A stretch of DNA of 64,000 bases from Embleya hyalina (GTDB taxonomy: Bacteria; Actinomycetota; Actinomycetes; Streptomycetales; Streptomycetaceae): positions 124,001 to 188,000 of the forward strand of contig NZ_BIFH01000026.1 of the NCBI RefSeq assembly GCF_003967355.1. Direction: 5' to 3'. This document shows positions 34,484 to 42,403 of this stretch, one piece after another. The number at the start of each line of letters is the position of its first letter. Position 1 is the stretch's first letter. The notes below the pieces were generated by a model. That model made no database searches and was not told where the DNA came from. It was given only the letters and a program-made list of their open reading frames with translations. The position numbers were made by a program, and so were the translations under genes.

Positions 34484-35229
34484 CCGAGGCTCCCGCAATC
34501 CCGACTCCGACCACACCCCCCACCCCACCCCACGTCCTCGTCGTCGACGACGACCCCTCCATCCGCCGGGCCCTGGAACGCGGCCTGCGCCTGGCCGGCT
34601 ATCACGTCACCCTCGCCGCCGACGGCACCCGCGCGCTGGACCTGATCGAGCCGGCCGTGCCCGCCGCCGCCCCGCAGGTCGTGGTCCTGGACGTGGCCAT
34701 GCCGGGGATCAGCGGCATCGAGGTGTGCGCCGAACTGCGCGCCCGAGGCGCCTCGACCCCCGTCCTGATGTTGTCCGCCCGCGACGAGACCGCCGATCGC
34801 ATCGCGGGCCTGGAGAGCGGCGCGGACGACTACCTGGTGAAACCCTTCGATCTGCGCGAACTCGACCTGCGGCTACGGGCGTTGCTGCGTCGCAGACCGC
34901 CCGGACCGGTGGGCGGCGCGGCGCTGCGGGTCGGCCCGGTCGCGGTGGACGTCTCCGCGCACATCGCCACCTGCGCCGGCGTCCCGCTCGACCTGACCCG
35001 TCGCGAGTTCGCCCTCCTGGAGGTCTTCACCCGCAACCCCGGCCTGGTGCTGACCCGCGATCAACTCCTGGACCGGGTCTGGGGTTACGACTTCGACGTA
35101 CGCACCGACGTGGTCGACACCTTCGTCAGCTACCTGCGTCGCAAGCTGGAGGCGGACGGTCGGCCGCGCGTGCTGCACACCGTTCGCGGCGTGGGCTTCG
35201 TACTTCGGGCCGGCGGCGGTACCGGATGA
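34480..35229 (+). CDS. OmpR-family response regulator
   Basis: This 249-residue protein has an N-terminal receiver domain ('HVLVVDDDPSIRRALERGLRLAGYHVTLA') with the phosphorylatable aspartate D71 in 'VVVLDVAMPG', the conserved Ser/Thr position in 'LMLSARDE' and the lysine in 'YLVKPFD'. A C-terminal OmpR/PhoB winged helix follows: 'VPLDLTRREFALLEVFTRNPGLVLTRDQLLDRVWGYDFDVRTDVVDTFVSYLRRKLE' with 'TVRGVGFVLR'. It should be phosphorylated by the histidine kinase encoded just downstream, whose ATG overlaps its TGA (ATGA). The first 17 residues are a Pro/Thr-rich extension. The GTG start at 34480 has ACGGAGG about ten bases upstream. Confidence 0.93.
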   Translation: MTEAPAIPTPTTPPTPPHVLVVDDDPSIRRALERGLRLAGYHVTLAADGTRALDLIEPAVPAAAPQVVVLDVAMPGISGIEVCAELRARGASTPVLMLSARDETADRIAGLESGADDYLVKPFDLRELDLRLRALLRRRPPGPVGGAALRVGPVAVDVSAHIATCAGVPLDLTRREFALLEVFTRNPGLVLTRDQLLDRVWGYDFDVRTDVVDTFVSYLRRKLEADGRPRVLHTVRGVGFVLRAGGGTG

Positions 35230-36809
35230 AGCTCTCCACCCGCGTCGCGCTGTCGGTCGCCGTCCTGGTGCCCCTGCTCGTGCTGGGCGCCGGCACCCTC
35301 GTGGTGCACTGGGTCCGCGCCGACCTGATGGCCCGTCAGGACCAGCAACTCCAGCAGCGGGCCGAGCGGTTGACCCCACCCGCCCGCGCCCTGGTGCGCA
35401 CCGACCTGGACGTGCGCCAACAGGCCCTCCGCACCCGTCAGTACCGCGTGCTCAGCATGGCGCTCGACGTCGGCGTACGGGTGGACACCCCGGACGGGCC
35501 GTTGATGGTCGGCCCGCAACCACCGCAGACCACGACGCTGCCCGCCCGCGCGCCGAACCCGGTGACCGTGCACGCCGGTCGGCTCTCGTGGCGGATGGTC
35601 ACCCGGCCGCTGCCGACCGGGCCGATGTACGTGTTCCTGCCCTCGGGCGAACCCGAGGCGCAGGCGGCGCTGCTGCGTCGGCGGGTCTACGTGGTGACCG
35701 TGTTCGCCGTACCGCTGTCCGGACTCGCCGGGCTGGCCGCCGGCACCGCGGCCACCCGGTCGCTGCGCGCGCTGCGCCGGCGTGCGGCCCGGCTGGATCC
35801 GGACGACGGCACGCACGAGGCGGTACACGTGCCGTCGGGCGTGGCCGAGGTGGACCAACTCGGCCGCACCCTCGACGACGTGCTCGGCCGATACGCCGAG
35901 CAGACCGCGCGCACCCGCGAGGCCCTGGAGACCGCACGCTCGTTCGCGGCGACCGTCGACCACGAACTGCGCGGCCCGCTGACCGGGATGCGCACCGACC
36001 TGGAGGTGCTGACCACCTATCCGGACCTGGCCGCGGCCGAGCGCGAGGACGTGCTCGCCGACCTGTGGGTGGGCCACGAACGGGTGTTGTCCGTCCTGGC
36101 CGCGCTGCGCGCCCTCGCCCAGGGCGACCTGGTGGACGCGACGGCGTTCGAGGCGGTGGAACTGGGCGAGGTGGCGCACGCGTCGGCCCGGGGTGCTCCC
36201 GCCCACCGGCCCGGCGTCGAACTCCCGGTCGAGATACGGGTGGAGGCGCCGCACGAGGTGGTCGTGTACGGACTCGCCGCGGGGCTGCGGCTGTTGGTGG
36301 ACAACCTGGTGTGCAACGCGCTCGTGCACGGCGCGAGCCGGGTCCTGGTGAAGGTGCTTCCCGGGCTGGATTGCGGCGTGGTGTGCGTGGACGACGACGG
36401 GCCCGGGATCGCGCCGGAGTTGCGCGACGTCGTGTTCGAGCGTTTCCATCGTGGTCCCGGCAGCGGTGGCGCCGGGCTGGGCCTGACCCTGGTCGCCCAG
36501 CAGGTGGCGCTGCACGGCGGGCGGGTCGCGGTGGGCGTCCCGCCGAGCGGTCGAGGTACCCGGATCGAAGTGGTGCTCCCCCTGCGCGCCGACCCGACCG
36601 CCGCCCGCGAACGCGCCTGGCTCGGCGTCCTGGGCCGCATGCGGGACCGGAGCCGAGAGGCGGATCGGGAAAAACCCGAACCCGCGACGCCACCCCGCGC
36701 CGCTCTCGCCGCCCCCACCGTGCCGAAATCCCGATCCGCGTCCGAATCCGCCGTGAATTCCCGCTCCCCGACCGCCCATTCACAGGAAACCCACAAGGAA
36801 CGCCCCTAG
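35226..36809 (+). CDS. Sensor histidine kinase (EnvZ/PhoR-type)
   Basis: The protein has 527 residues. Two membrane segments, about residues 8-28 and 154-174, enclose an extracytoplasmic loop of some 125 residues. A HAMP-like linker, the H-box 'ATVDHELRGPLTGM' with phospho-acceptor H246, and an ATPase domain follow, the latter with N-box 'LLVDNLVCNALVHGA', 'DDDGPGIAPELRDVVFERFHRG' and 'GAGLGLTLVAQQVALHGG'. The C-terminal 70 residues are a Lys/Arg/Pro/Ser-rich tail without known motif. It is translationally coupled to the response regulator. The sensed signal is unknown, but its outer loop is large enough for a ligand. Two possible tiny ORFs follow. Confidence 0.93.
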   Translation: MKLSTRVALSVAVLVPLLVLGAGTLVVHWVRADLMARQDQQLQQRAERLTPPARALVRTDLDVRQQALRTRQYRVLSMALDVGVRVDTPDGPLMVGPQPPQTTTLPARAPNPVTVHAGRLSWRMVTRPLPTGPMYVFLPSGEPEAQAALLRRRVYVVTVFAVPLSGLAGLAAGTAATRSLRALRRRAARLDPDDGTHEAVHVPSGVAEVDQLGRTLDDVLGRYAEQTARTREALETARSFAATVDHELRGPLTGMRTDLEVLTTYPDLAAAEREDVLADLWVGHERVLSVLAALRALAQGDLVDATAFEAVELGEVAHASARGAPAHRPGVELPVEIRVEAPHEVVVYGLAAGLRLLVDNLVCNALVHGASRVLVKVLPGLDCGVVCVDDDGPGIAPELRDVVFERFHRGPGSGGAGLGLTLVAQQVALHGGRVAVGVPPSGRGTRIEVVLPLRADPTAARERAWLGVLGRMRDRSREADREKPEPATPPRAALAAPTVPKSRSASESAVNSRSPTAHSQETHKERP

Positions 36810-36870
36810 CCTCCTGCTACGCCGTGCCCGCCCGGGGTGGGGCGGGCCCGGCGTTTCGGGGAGGCCGCGG

Positions 36871-37077
36871 ATGCCTGAACCCCACCGCAGGCGAGGAACT
36901 TTCCTCGCCGCCTCGACAACCTCGGGGGCGTTGTGCACCTCGCCCCCCGCGTATGCGGCAACGCCCGGTGGCGGCGGCCACCGGACGACCGCGCAGCCCT
37001 CGTCGCACCCGCGCGAGACCGACCTCGGGGCGGTCTCGACGCGGTGTGCCGAACGAGCGGTGGGTCCGGCCGGGTGA
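36871..37077 (+). CDS. Possible small secreted-peptide ORF after the histidine kinase
   Basis: This 68-codon frame starts with an ATG preceded by a near-ideal GGGGAGG six bases upstream, 61 bp after the kinase stop. The translation 'MPEPHRRRGTFLAASTTSGALCTSPPAYAATPGGGG' has a basic start, a weakly hydrophobic middle and an AYA-A-like cleavage pattern, as in a signal peptide. The remainder is polar. Its TGA overlaps a GTG that opens a second small frame. Third-position GC is only about three quarters, below the local norm. It may be real, but the evidence rests mainly on the ribosome-binding site and the overlap. Confidence 0.35.
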   Translation: MPEPHRRRGTFLAASTTSGALCTSPPAYAATPGGGGHRTTAQPSSHPRETDLGAVSTRCAERAVGPAG

Positions 37078-37319
37078 GTCGCGGCCTGGCGCTGCCCGGG
37101 ACGGCGGCGTGCATGCTCGCGGCGGTGATCCCGACCGTCATCGGACCGACCGCGTGCGGCGACGCGACCAAAGGTGGTCAGGGCACGCTCGAGGTGGGGA
37201 CCACGGGGCCCGCGGCCGCCCCCCGATCCGTCCCGCCGTCCACGTTCGCCTCGATCGTGTCCGGCCCACAGTACGTCGTCCGCCCCGCACCCGCGGCGGC
37301 GGAGATCCCGACGCCCTGA
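37074..37319 (+). CDS. Possible small secreted or lipoprotein ORF before the terminator
   Basis: This 81-codon frame opens at GTG 37074, overlapping the stop of the preceding small frame (GTGA). The translation starts 'MSRGLALPGTAACMLAAVIP' and continues 'TVIGPTACGDATKGG', a basic then hydrophobic stretch ending near a cysteine, as in an exported protein. The cysteine context P-T-A-C is not a standard lipobox. The rest is Thr/Pro/Ala-rich with 'FASIVSGPQYVVRPAP'. About nine in ten codons end in G or C, which supports real coding. It ends 19 bp before a long hairpin, as expected for the last gene of an operon. Function unknown. Confidence 0.5.
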   Translation: MSRGLALPGTAACMLAAVIPTVIGPTACGDATKGGQGTLEVGTTGPAAAPRSVPPSTFASIVSGPQYVVRPAPAAAEIPTP

Positions 37320-37337
37320 ACCTACGGACGGTCCCGT

Positions 37338-37396
37338 GGGCCGGTGTGGGAAGCGCGGATCCCGGAGGGGGAGATCCGCCCGTCCCACACCGGCCC
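37338..37396. terminator. Long two-stage hairpin between convergent two-component operons
   Basis: A 14-base arm at 37338-37351 (GGGCCGGTGTGGGA) is exactly complementary to 37383-37396. Inside it, GCGGATC (37355-37361) pairs with GATCCGC (37373-37379). The structure sits between the plus-strand kinase/small-ORF operon and the minus-strand response regulator that ends at 37420, so it can serve both as a factor-independent or hairpin-type terminator. No U-run follows on either side, which is common for actinomycete terminators. Confidence 0.75.
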
Positions 37397-37419
37397 TGCC
37401 CGAACCCGTCCGGCGACGG

Positions 37420-38064
37420 TCACAGCTGCAGGTACCGCAACACCGCCATCACCCTGCGGTGATCGGTGTCCGAAGGCGGCAGATCCAGTTTGGTGAAGAT
37501 GTTGCCGACGTGCTTCTCCACCGCCCGCTCCGTCACCACCAGCTTCTTCGCGATGGCCGCGTTGGTGCGCCCCTCGGCCATCAGGCCCAGGACCTCGTGC
37601 TCGCGCGGGGTCAGCGTGTTCAGCCCGCCGCTGCGCAGGCCCGCGCCGAACAACTGGGTGACCACCTCGGGGTCGAGCGCGGTGCCACCGGCCGCGACCC
37701 GCTCCAGCGCGTCGGTGAAGTCGCGGGTGTCCACCACCCGTTCCTTGAGCAGGTAGCCCACCCCCGCCGCGTTGCCGCCGAGCAGTTGGGCGGCGTAGCG
37801 GGTCTCGATGTACTGCGAGAACACCAGCACGCCTATGCCGGGGTACTCACGCCGGATGTCGATCGCGGCTCGCAGTCCCTCGTCGGTGTGCGTGGGCGGC
37901 ATCCGGATGTCGACCACGCACACATCGGGTCGGTGCTCGGCCACCGCCGCCCGCAGCGCGTCGGCGTCGGGGACGGCCGCGGCCACCTCGTGGTCGCGGT
38001 CGAGAAGCAGTTGGACGAGGCCGTCCCGCAGGATGGCGGCGTCCTCGGCGATGACGATGCGCAT
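37420..38064 (-). CDS. NarL/LuxR-family response regulator
   Basis: The product has 214 residues: a receiver domain with 'IVIAEDAAILRDGLVQLL', the phospho-acceptor D52 in 'VCVVDIRMPP', and K in 'YLLKERV'. A LuxR-type helix-turn-helix follows: 'LTPREHEVLGLMAEGRTNAAIAKKLVVTERAVEKHVGNIFTKL' (about 150-193). The C-terminus 'DTDHRRVMAVLRYLQL' is typical of the actinomycete DesR/LiaR-like group. It lies 48 bp downstream of a cognate histidine kinase gene on the same strand. Targets are unknown. Confidence 0.93.
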   Translation of the reverse strand: MRIVIAEDAAILRDGLVQLLLDRDHEVAAAVPDADALRAAVAEHRPDVCVVDIRMPPTHTDEGLRAAIDIRREYPGIGVLVFSQYIETRYAAQLLGGNAAGVGYLLKERVVDTRDFTDALERVAAGGTALDPEVVTQLFGAGLRSGGLNTLTPREHEVLGLMAEGRTNAAIAKKLVVTERAVEKHVGNIFTKLDLPPSDTDHRRVMAVLRYLQL

Positions 38065-38112
38065 GGGCTCGATCGTCCCATGCCCGGGCGGGCATCCCGG
38101 TCGGCGACCGGC

Positions 38113-39405
38113 TCAGCCGGGGACCGGCAGGTCCACCGTCACCTGGGTCGGCCCGCCGATCGGGCTGTCGACGCGCAGTACACCGTCCACCGTGCGGGCC
38201 CGCTCGACCAGTCCGGTGAGGCCGCTGCCCTTGCCCGCGTGCGCGCCGCCGCGCCCGTTGTCGGTGACCGACAACCGCAGCAGGCCGTCGCGCACACTCA
38301 CGTCGACGACGGCGGCGCTCGCGCCCGAGTGGTGCGCGACGTTGGTGAGCAGCTCGGCGGCGCAGAAGTACGCGATGGTCTCGATCGTGGCGGGCGGTCG
38401 GACCGCGATGTCGGTGCGCACCTCCACCGGCACCGCGCTGCACGCCGCCAGGGTGGCCAGCGCGGCGTCCAGGCCCTGGTCGAGCACCGGCGGGTGGATT
38501 CCCCGGGCGAGGTCGCGCAGTTCCACGATCGCCTCCCGGGCGTTGCCGAGCGCGCTGTCCACGAGGGTGCGGGCGCGGTCCACGTCCATCGGCCGCTCGG
38601 TGTCCTCGGCGTCGAGCTTCTCCTTGGCCAGGCTCAGGTTCATCGCGAGCGCGACGAGTCGGGCCTGCGCGCCGTCGTGCAGGTCGCGCTCGATCCGGCG
38701 CAGCGTGGCGGCCGAGTCGTCGACGGCGATCGCGCGGGTCTCCTCCAGGTCGGCCATGCGCTGGGCGGCCTTGCTGGGTCCGAGCAGGGCGGGGATGAGC
38801 AGGCGGTCGAGCAGTACGACGCCTCGGACCGCCCACGGCGCGATCAGCAGGAACAGCACGCCCACCACGGACACGACGAGTTGCAGCGGCAGGGTGTCGA
38901 AGTACAGGTCGTTGATCTGGATCCCCGAGTGGTGCACGACGCCGTCGGAGTCGGTGACGTGCGGGTCGAAGGCGGCCATGAGCAGCGGGTAGACCAGCAT
39001 GGCCAGCCCGTTGCCCCAGAACATGCCGGCGACCATCACGATGAGCACGCCCAGCGGGAGCTTGAGCACGGTGTACGCGACCGCCCGCCAGCCCTCGGCG
39101 TTGCCGAGCGCGGATCCGAGCAGCCCGAGCGGGCCGGGCCGGCGCCGGAAGCGGCTCAGCGGTGGCACCTGGACTCCGAGCATGGCCCGGGCCAGGCCGC
39201 GGTGCACGCCGCCCCACGCACGGGCACCCATCACGAGCAGGGCGAGGAGGGGCAGGCCGACCAGGGTGATGGTCAGGACGATCCCGAACGCGGCGAGCAT
39301 GAAGGCGACGCCGAAACCGAACACCGCGAGCGGGAAGGTGAGGATGGCGTAGCCGAACTCGGCCCATGTTCGTCGGGTGAACGGGGCCTTCAGGAAGGTG
39401 GGCAT
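38113..39405 (-). CDS. Sensor histidine kinase, NarL-partner type with PF13796-like membrane sensor
   Basis: This 430-residue protein has an N-terminal membrane domain with four or five hydrophobic segments ('GYAILTFPLAVFGFGVAFMLAAFGIVLTITLVGLPLLALLVMGAR', then pairs near residues 110-140 and 170-195), resembling the 'putative sensor' domain of actinomycete kinases. The HisKA_3 box 'TLRRIERDLHDGAQARLVALAMNL' carries the phospho-acceptor histidine, and an HATPase domain has 'CAAELLTNVAHHSGA' and 'SVTDNGRGGAHAGKGSGLTGLVERARTVDG'. The start at 39405 was chosen because GAGG lies six bases upstream. Another in-frame ATG two codons earlier lacks a ribosome-binding site. It phosphorylates the NarL-type regulator encoded next. 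Confidence 0.92.
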   Translation of the reverse strand: MPTFLKAPFTRRTWAEFGYAILTFPLAVFGFGVAFMLAAFGIVLTITLVGLPLLALLVMGARAWGGVHRGLARAMLGVQVPPLSRFRRRPGPLGLLGSALGNAEGWRAVAYTVLKLPLGVLIVMVAGMFWGNGLAMLVYPLLMAAFDPHVTDSDGVVHHSGIQINDLYFDTLPLQLVVSVVGVLFLLIAPWAVRGVVLLDRLLIPALLGPSKAAQRMADLEETRAIAVDDSAATLRRIERDLHDGAQARLVALAMNLSLAKEKLDAEDTERPMDVDRARTLVDSALGNAREAIVELRDLARGIHPPVLDQGLDAALATLAACSAVPVEVRTDIAVRPPATIETIAYFCAAELLTNVAHHSGASAAVVDVSVRDGLLRLSVTDNGRGGAHAGKGSGLTGLVERARTVDGVLRVDSPIGGPTQVTVDLPVPG

Positions 39406-39599
39406 CGGCATCCTCGGGGTGCTGCGGACGTGACGGTGGAGTGTGCCCATGCTCTCCGGCACGGGGACGCGGATGCGAGGGTGACAGCCCCCGACGTCAC
39501 GGTTCGGTTTGCCCCACCTCCCATCACGGACATTGTGCCGCGCGGCCCCGCGGCGATCGGCCGCCGCATCCGGCGGCGTCCCGCGGCGCCGGGTCCCGT

Positions 39600-40907
39600 T
39601 CACCGCCCCGTGCGGACCGCCCCGGTGTGTACCGCCTCGGCGACCGCGTCGGCCAGCGGGCCGGTCTCCTCGGCGGTGAGCGTGGCCACGGTGATCCGCA
39701 GGCCGGGCGGCGAGGTGATCCGGTAGCGCGCGCCGGGGGCCACGACCCACCCTCGGGCGAGCAGGCCGGCGACGGCGGCGGTCTCGTCCCGGACCTCGAT
39801 CCACACGTTGATCCCGGTGTCGCCCACCGCCCGCACGCCCCGCTCGCGCAGCGCCTCGATCAGCCCGGTCCGGCGCGTCCGGTACGTCTCGCGGGCCGCG
39901 CGGATGTGCTCGGCGACCTCGGCGGAGGTCCACGCGTGGGCGACCGCGTGCTGGAGCGCGTGGCTGATCCAGCCGGGGCCGAGCCGCTGCCGGCCGATGA
40001 TCCGGTCGATGGTGATCGCGTCGCCGGCGACCATGGCGCAGCGCAGGTCCGGCCCGTACGCCTTGGAGGCCGAGCGGATGTGTGCCCAGTGGGTGGTGGT
40101 GCCGGCGAGGGTGTGCAGGTCGCGGTCGGAGATGTCGTTGCCGTGGTCGTCCTCCAGGAGCACCACCCGCGGGTGCGCGGCCAGGATCGAGCGCAGCGCG
40201 GCGGCGCGTTCGGCGGACACCGAGGCGCCGGTGGGGTTGTGTGCGCGGGCGGTGACCACGAACGCACGGGCGCCGGCGCGCAGCGCGTCCTCGGTCGCGG
40301 CGGGGTCGGGTCCTCGGTCGTCGACGGGGATCGGGCGCGGGGTCAGGTTGAGCGCGCCGAGCAGGTCGAGCAGGTTGCTCCAGCCCGGGTCCTCGACCGC
40401 GACCAGGTCGCCGGGGCGCAGGTGCGCGTCGAGCGAGCGCTCCATGCCGTCGAGCGCGCCGGAGGTGGCGGCCAGGTGGTCGGTCGGTACGCCCACCGCG
40501 TCGAGCACGGTGCGGGCGGCGTCCTCGAACGGCCGGTACAGCGCGCCGTGGACGTACAGGGGTCGCCAGCGGCTCGGCTCGGGGAAGACCGGCGAGGGCA
40601 GCAGCGCGGGGTCGGGCTCGCCGGTGGCCAGGTCGCGCGCGCCGGGCGGCACGCTCGGGCCCAGGGTGTTGCGCTGGGTGGTGGCCGGGCGGGCCCGGAT
40701 GCGGGTGCCGGCCCGGCCGTGGGTCTCCACGATGCCGCGTTCGCGCAGGGTGCGGTAGGCGGCGGCGACGGTGTTGGCGTTCACGCCGAGTTCGGCCGCG
40801 AGCGTGCGCACGGGCGGCAGCGCGTCGCCGGGGGCGATCTCGCGCGCGTGCAGGTCGCGCTCGACGGATGCGGCGATGTCCGCCGCGGTACGACCGGTGG
40901 TGGCCAT
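39600..40907 (-). CDS. MocR/GntR-family PLP-dependent transcriptional regulator
   Basis: The protein has 435 residues. Residues 1 to about 75 form a GntR winged helix ('SVERDLHAREIAPGDALPPVRTLAAELGVNANTVAAAYRTLRERGIVETHGRAGTRI'). The rest is a fold-type I aminotransferase-like domain with 'TARAHNPTGASVS', 'VLLEDDHGNDI' and 'IRSASKAYGPDLRCAMVAGD', whose lysine in S-x-S-K should bind pyridoxal phosphate. MocR proteins sense PLP or an amine and act as activators or repressors of a divergent gene. Here the divergent gene is a PNPOx-like oxidase, 119 bp away, and an inverted repeat overlaps its promoter. The ATG at 40907 has AGGAG directly upstream. Confidence 0.92.
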   Translation of the reverse strand: MATTGRTAADIAASVERDLHAREIAPGDALPPVRTLAAELGVNANTVAAAYRTLRERGIVETHGRAGTRIRARPATTQRNTLGPSVPPGARDLATGEPDPALLPSPVFPEPSRWRPLYVHGALYRPFEDAARTVLDAVGVPTDHLAATSGALDGMERSLDAHLRPGDLVAVEDPGWSNLLDLLGALNLTPRPIPVDDRGPDPAATEDALRAGARAFVVTARAHNPTGASVSAERAAALRSILAAHPRVVLLEDDHGNDISDRDLHTLAGTTTHWAHIRSASKAYGPDLRCAMVAGDAITIDRIIGRQRLGPGWISHALQHAVAHAWTSAEVAEHIRAARETYRTRRTGLIEALRERGVRAVGDTGINVWIEVRDETAAVAGLLARGWVVAPGARYRITSPPGLRITVATLTAEETGPLADAVAEAVHTGAVRTGR

Positions 40908-40951
40908 GCTTCTCCTGCGTCCTGGGCACATTCCGGGAGGAGGTTATGCCG

Positions 40952-40980
40952 TTGACAGCCTCCCCAGGTCCGGCTTTATT
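40952..40980 (+). promoter_or_regulatory. Sigma-70-type promoter for the PNPOx-like gene
   Basis: TTGACA at 40952-40957 and TTTATT at 40975-40980 are separated by 17 bases, the ideal spacing. The -35 hexamer is a perfect consensus, which is rare in this GC-rich sequence. The -10 region runs into the left arm of the inverted repeat at 40979-41014, so binding there should affect transcription starting about 40987. The ATG of the flavin-binding protein is at 41027. Confidence 0.65.
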
Positions 40981-41014
40981 GTACTACTCCAAAGAGCGTT
41001 TTGAACTAGTACAA
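40979..41014. promoter_or_regulatory. Inverted repeat, probable MocR operator
   Basis: TTGTACTA (40979-40986) and TAGTACAA (41007-41014) are exact reverse complements, with centres 28 bases apart. They lie in the divergent region of the MocR regulator and PNPOx-like genes and overlap the -10 and start site of the latter. MocR regulators bind widely spaced repeats as head-to-tail dimers, which suits this geometry. Direct evidence of binding is lacking. Confidence 0.6.
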
Positions 41015-41026
41015 AGGATATTCGTG

Positions 41027-41686
41027 ATGGCCGAGTACCCCGTCACCGCCGCCACCTCCCCGAAGCGTCACCGCGACCGCATGCGCTACGACGTCGACGT
41101 GGTGCACGCGATCCTGGACGCCGGCTTCATGGCGCACGTCTCGTTCACCGTCGGCGGCCGGCCCCAGCTGATCCCGCTCGCGTTCGGACGCGACGGGGAG
41201 CGCCTGTACCTGCACACCTCCAGCGGCGGGCAACTCGCCCTCGCGGCCCGGGCGAGCGGCACCGAGGGGGTGCCGGTGGCGATCTCGGTCACCCACATCG
41301 ACTCGGTGGTGCTCTCCCGCTCGGCGATGCACCACTCGGTGGACTACCGCTGCGTGATCGCGCACGGCCCGCTCGTGCACGTCACCGACCCCGACGAACA
41401 ACTGCACGCCTACCGGGTGATCATCGACCACCTGGTCCCGGGCCGCGCCGACGACGTACGTGGGCCGAACCCGAAGGAGAACGCGCAGACCACGGTGCTG
41501 CGCCTGGACCTGGACGAGGTGGCCGCGAAGGTCCGCGACCACGGCCTCGCCGAGGACCCCGACGACCTCGACCTCCCGTACTACGCGGGCGTGGTCCCCC
41601 TCACCACCACCCGGGGCCCCATCCGCCCCGACCGCGCCGACCAGGACCTCCCGCCCTACCTGGCCACCTGGCTGGGGGCCTCCTGA
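41027..41686 (+). CDS. Pyridoxamine 5'-phosphate oxidase family (FMN-binding split-barrel) protein
   Basis: The product has 219 residues with the flavin-nucleotide-binding split beta-barrel pattern: 'YDVDVVHAILDAGFMAHVSFTVGGRPQLIPLAFGRDGERLYLHTSSGGQLALAAR', then 'SVTHIDSVVLSRSAMHHSVDYRCVIAHGPLVHV'. It ends with 'YYAGVVPLTTTRGPIRPDRADQDLPPYL', matching the FMN-binding group related to nitroimidazole-resistance (Nim-like) proteins. It probably binds FMN or F420 and reduces a small substrate; it is not the housekeeping PdxH. AAGGA lies nine bases before the ATG. It is divergent from, and probably regulated by, the PLP-sensing MocR regulator. Confidence 0.9.
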   Translation: MAEYPVTAATSPKRHRDRMRYDVDVVHAILDAGFMAHVSFTVGGRPQLIPLAFGRDGERLYLHTSSGGQLALAARASGTEGVPVAISVTHIDSVVLSRSAMHHSVDYRCVIAHGPLVHVTDPDEQLHAYRVIIDHLVPGRADDVRGPNPKENAQTTVLRLDLDEVAAKVRDHGLAEDPDDLDLPYYAGVVPLTTTRGPIRPDRADQDLPPYLATWLGAS

Positions 41687-41725
41687 CCGGTGCCGGTGCC
41701 GGTGGGCGACGCCGATGACGCCCCG

Positions 41726-42403
41726 TCAGTCGTGTTCCACCCGGGCGGCGATGCGGCAGACCAGGGCGATGGCGACGACGAATACGCCTGCGGTGACGGC
41801 CAGTTGGGTGGTGGGCAGGTCGATCCTGTCGTGGCCGGCGGCGTCGGTGAGTACCTTCAGCACTCGGGCCGCCGGGCTGCCGGGGGTAACCAGGGCGGCG
41901 AGGGTGAGCAGCGCCGCGACCGGGACGGCGTACGCGGCTCGGCGCAGCACCGGGCGGTTGGTCAGCGCGCCGATCGCGACGCCGGCCAGGATGGTGACGA
42001 ACTGGGCCATCGCGCCGGCGGCCAGCGCCTCGCCCCGACCGACGCCGTGCGTGGCGTGATCGGCGACGCGGTCCGTGCCGGCGGCGAGCGCGCCGGTGCA
42101 TATCGCGGCGAGCAGGCAGGTCAGGGTCAACGCGACGAGCAGCCCGGCCAGGTGCGCGCGCCCGGGCCCGACCGCCGCCGAGGCGGTGTGCCGGGCCGCC
42201 GCGGGCTCGACCGTGACGGCCACGCGCGTCAGCCACACCGCGGCCGGCATGATCGCGGCCGCCGCCCACGCGAACGAGGACAGCAGCGGATCGCCGCCCG
42301 CCACACCGATGCCCATCACCGCGGCGTAGAGCAGCACCGGTGGCACCCACCGATACGAGAGCAGCAGCAGTGCCGCCTGATAGCGCACCACGGCGGAAAT
42401 CAC
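41726..42403 (-). CDS. Integral membrane protein, probable ABC transporter permease partner
   Basis: This 225-residue protein has about six hydrophobic segments ('WVPPVLLYAAVMGIGVAGG', 'FAWAAAAIMPAAVWLTRVAVTV', 'LAGLLVALTLTCLLAAICTGALAAG', 'LAAGAMAQFVTILAGVAIGALT', 'RAAYAVPVAALLTLAALVT', 'VTAGVFVVAIALVCRIAARV'). There is no sequence motif beyond that. It starts at a GTG that overlaps the stop of the ABC ATPase gene upstream (GTGA), with AAGGAG seven bases before it, so it is almost certainly the membrane half of that transporter. The substrate is unknown. Confidence 0.8.
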   Translation of the reverse strand: MISAVVRYQAALLLLSYRWVPPVLLYAAVMGIGVAGGDPLLSSFAWAAAAIMPAAVWLTRVAVTVEPAAARHTASAAVGPGRAHLAGLLVALTLTCLLAAICTGALAAGTDRVADHATHGVGRGEALAAGAMAQFVTILAGVAIGALTNRPVLRRAAYAVPVAALLTLAALVTPGSPAARVLKVLTDAAGHDRIDLPTTQLAVTAGVFVVAIALVCRIAARVEHD

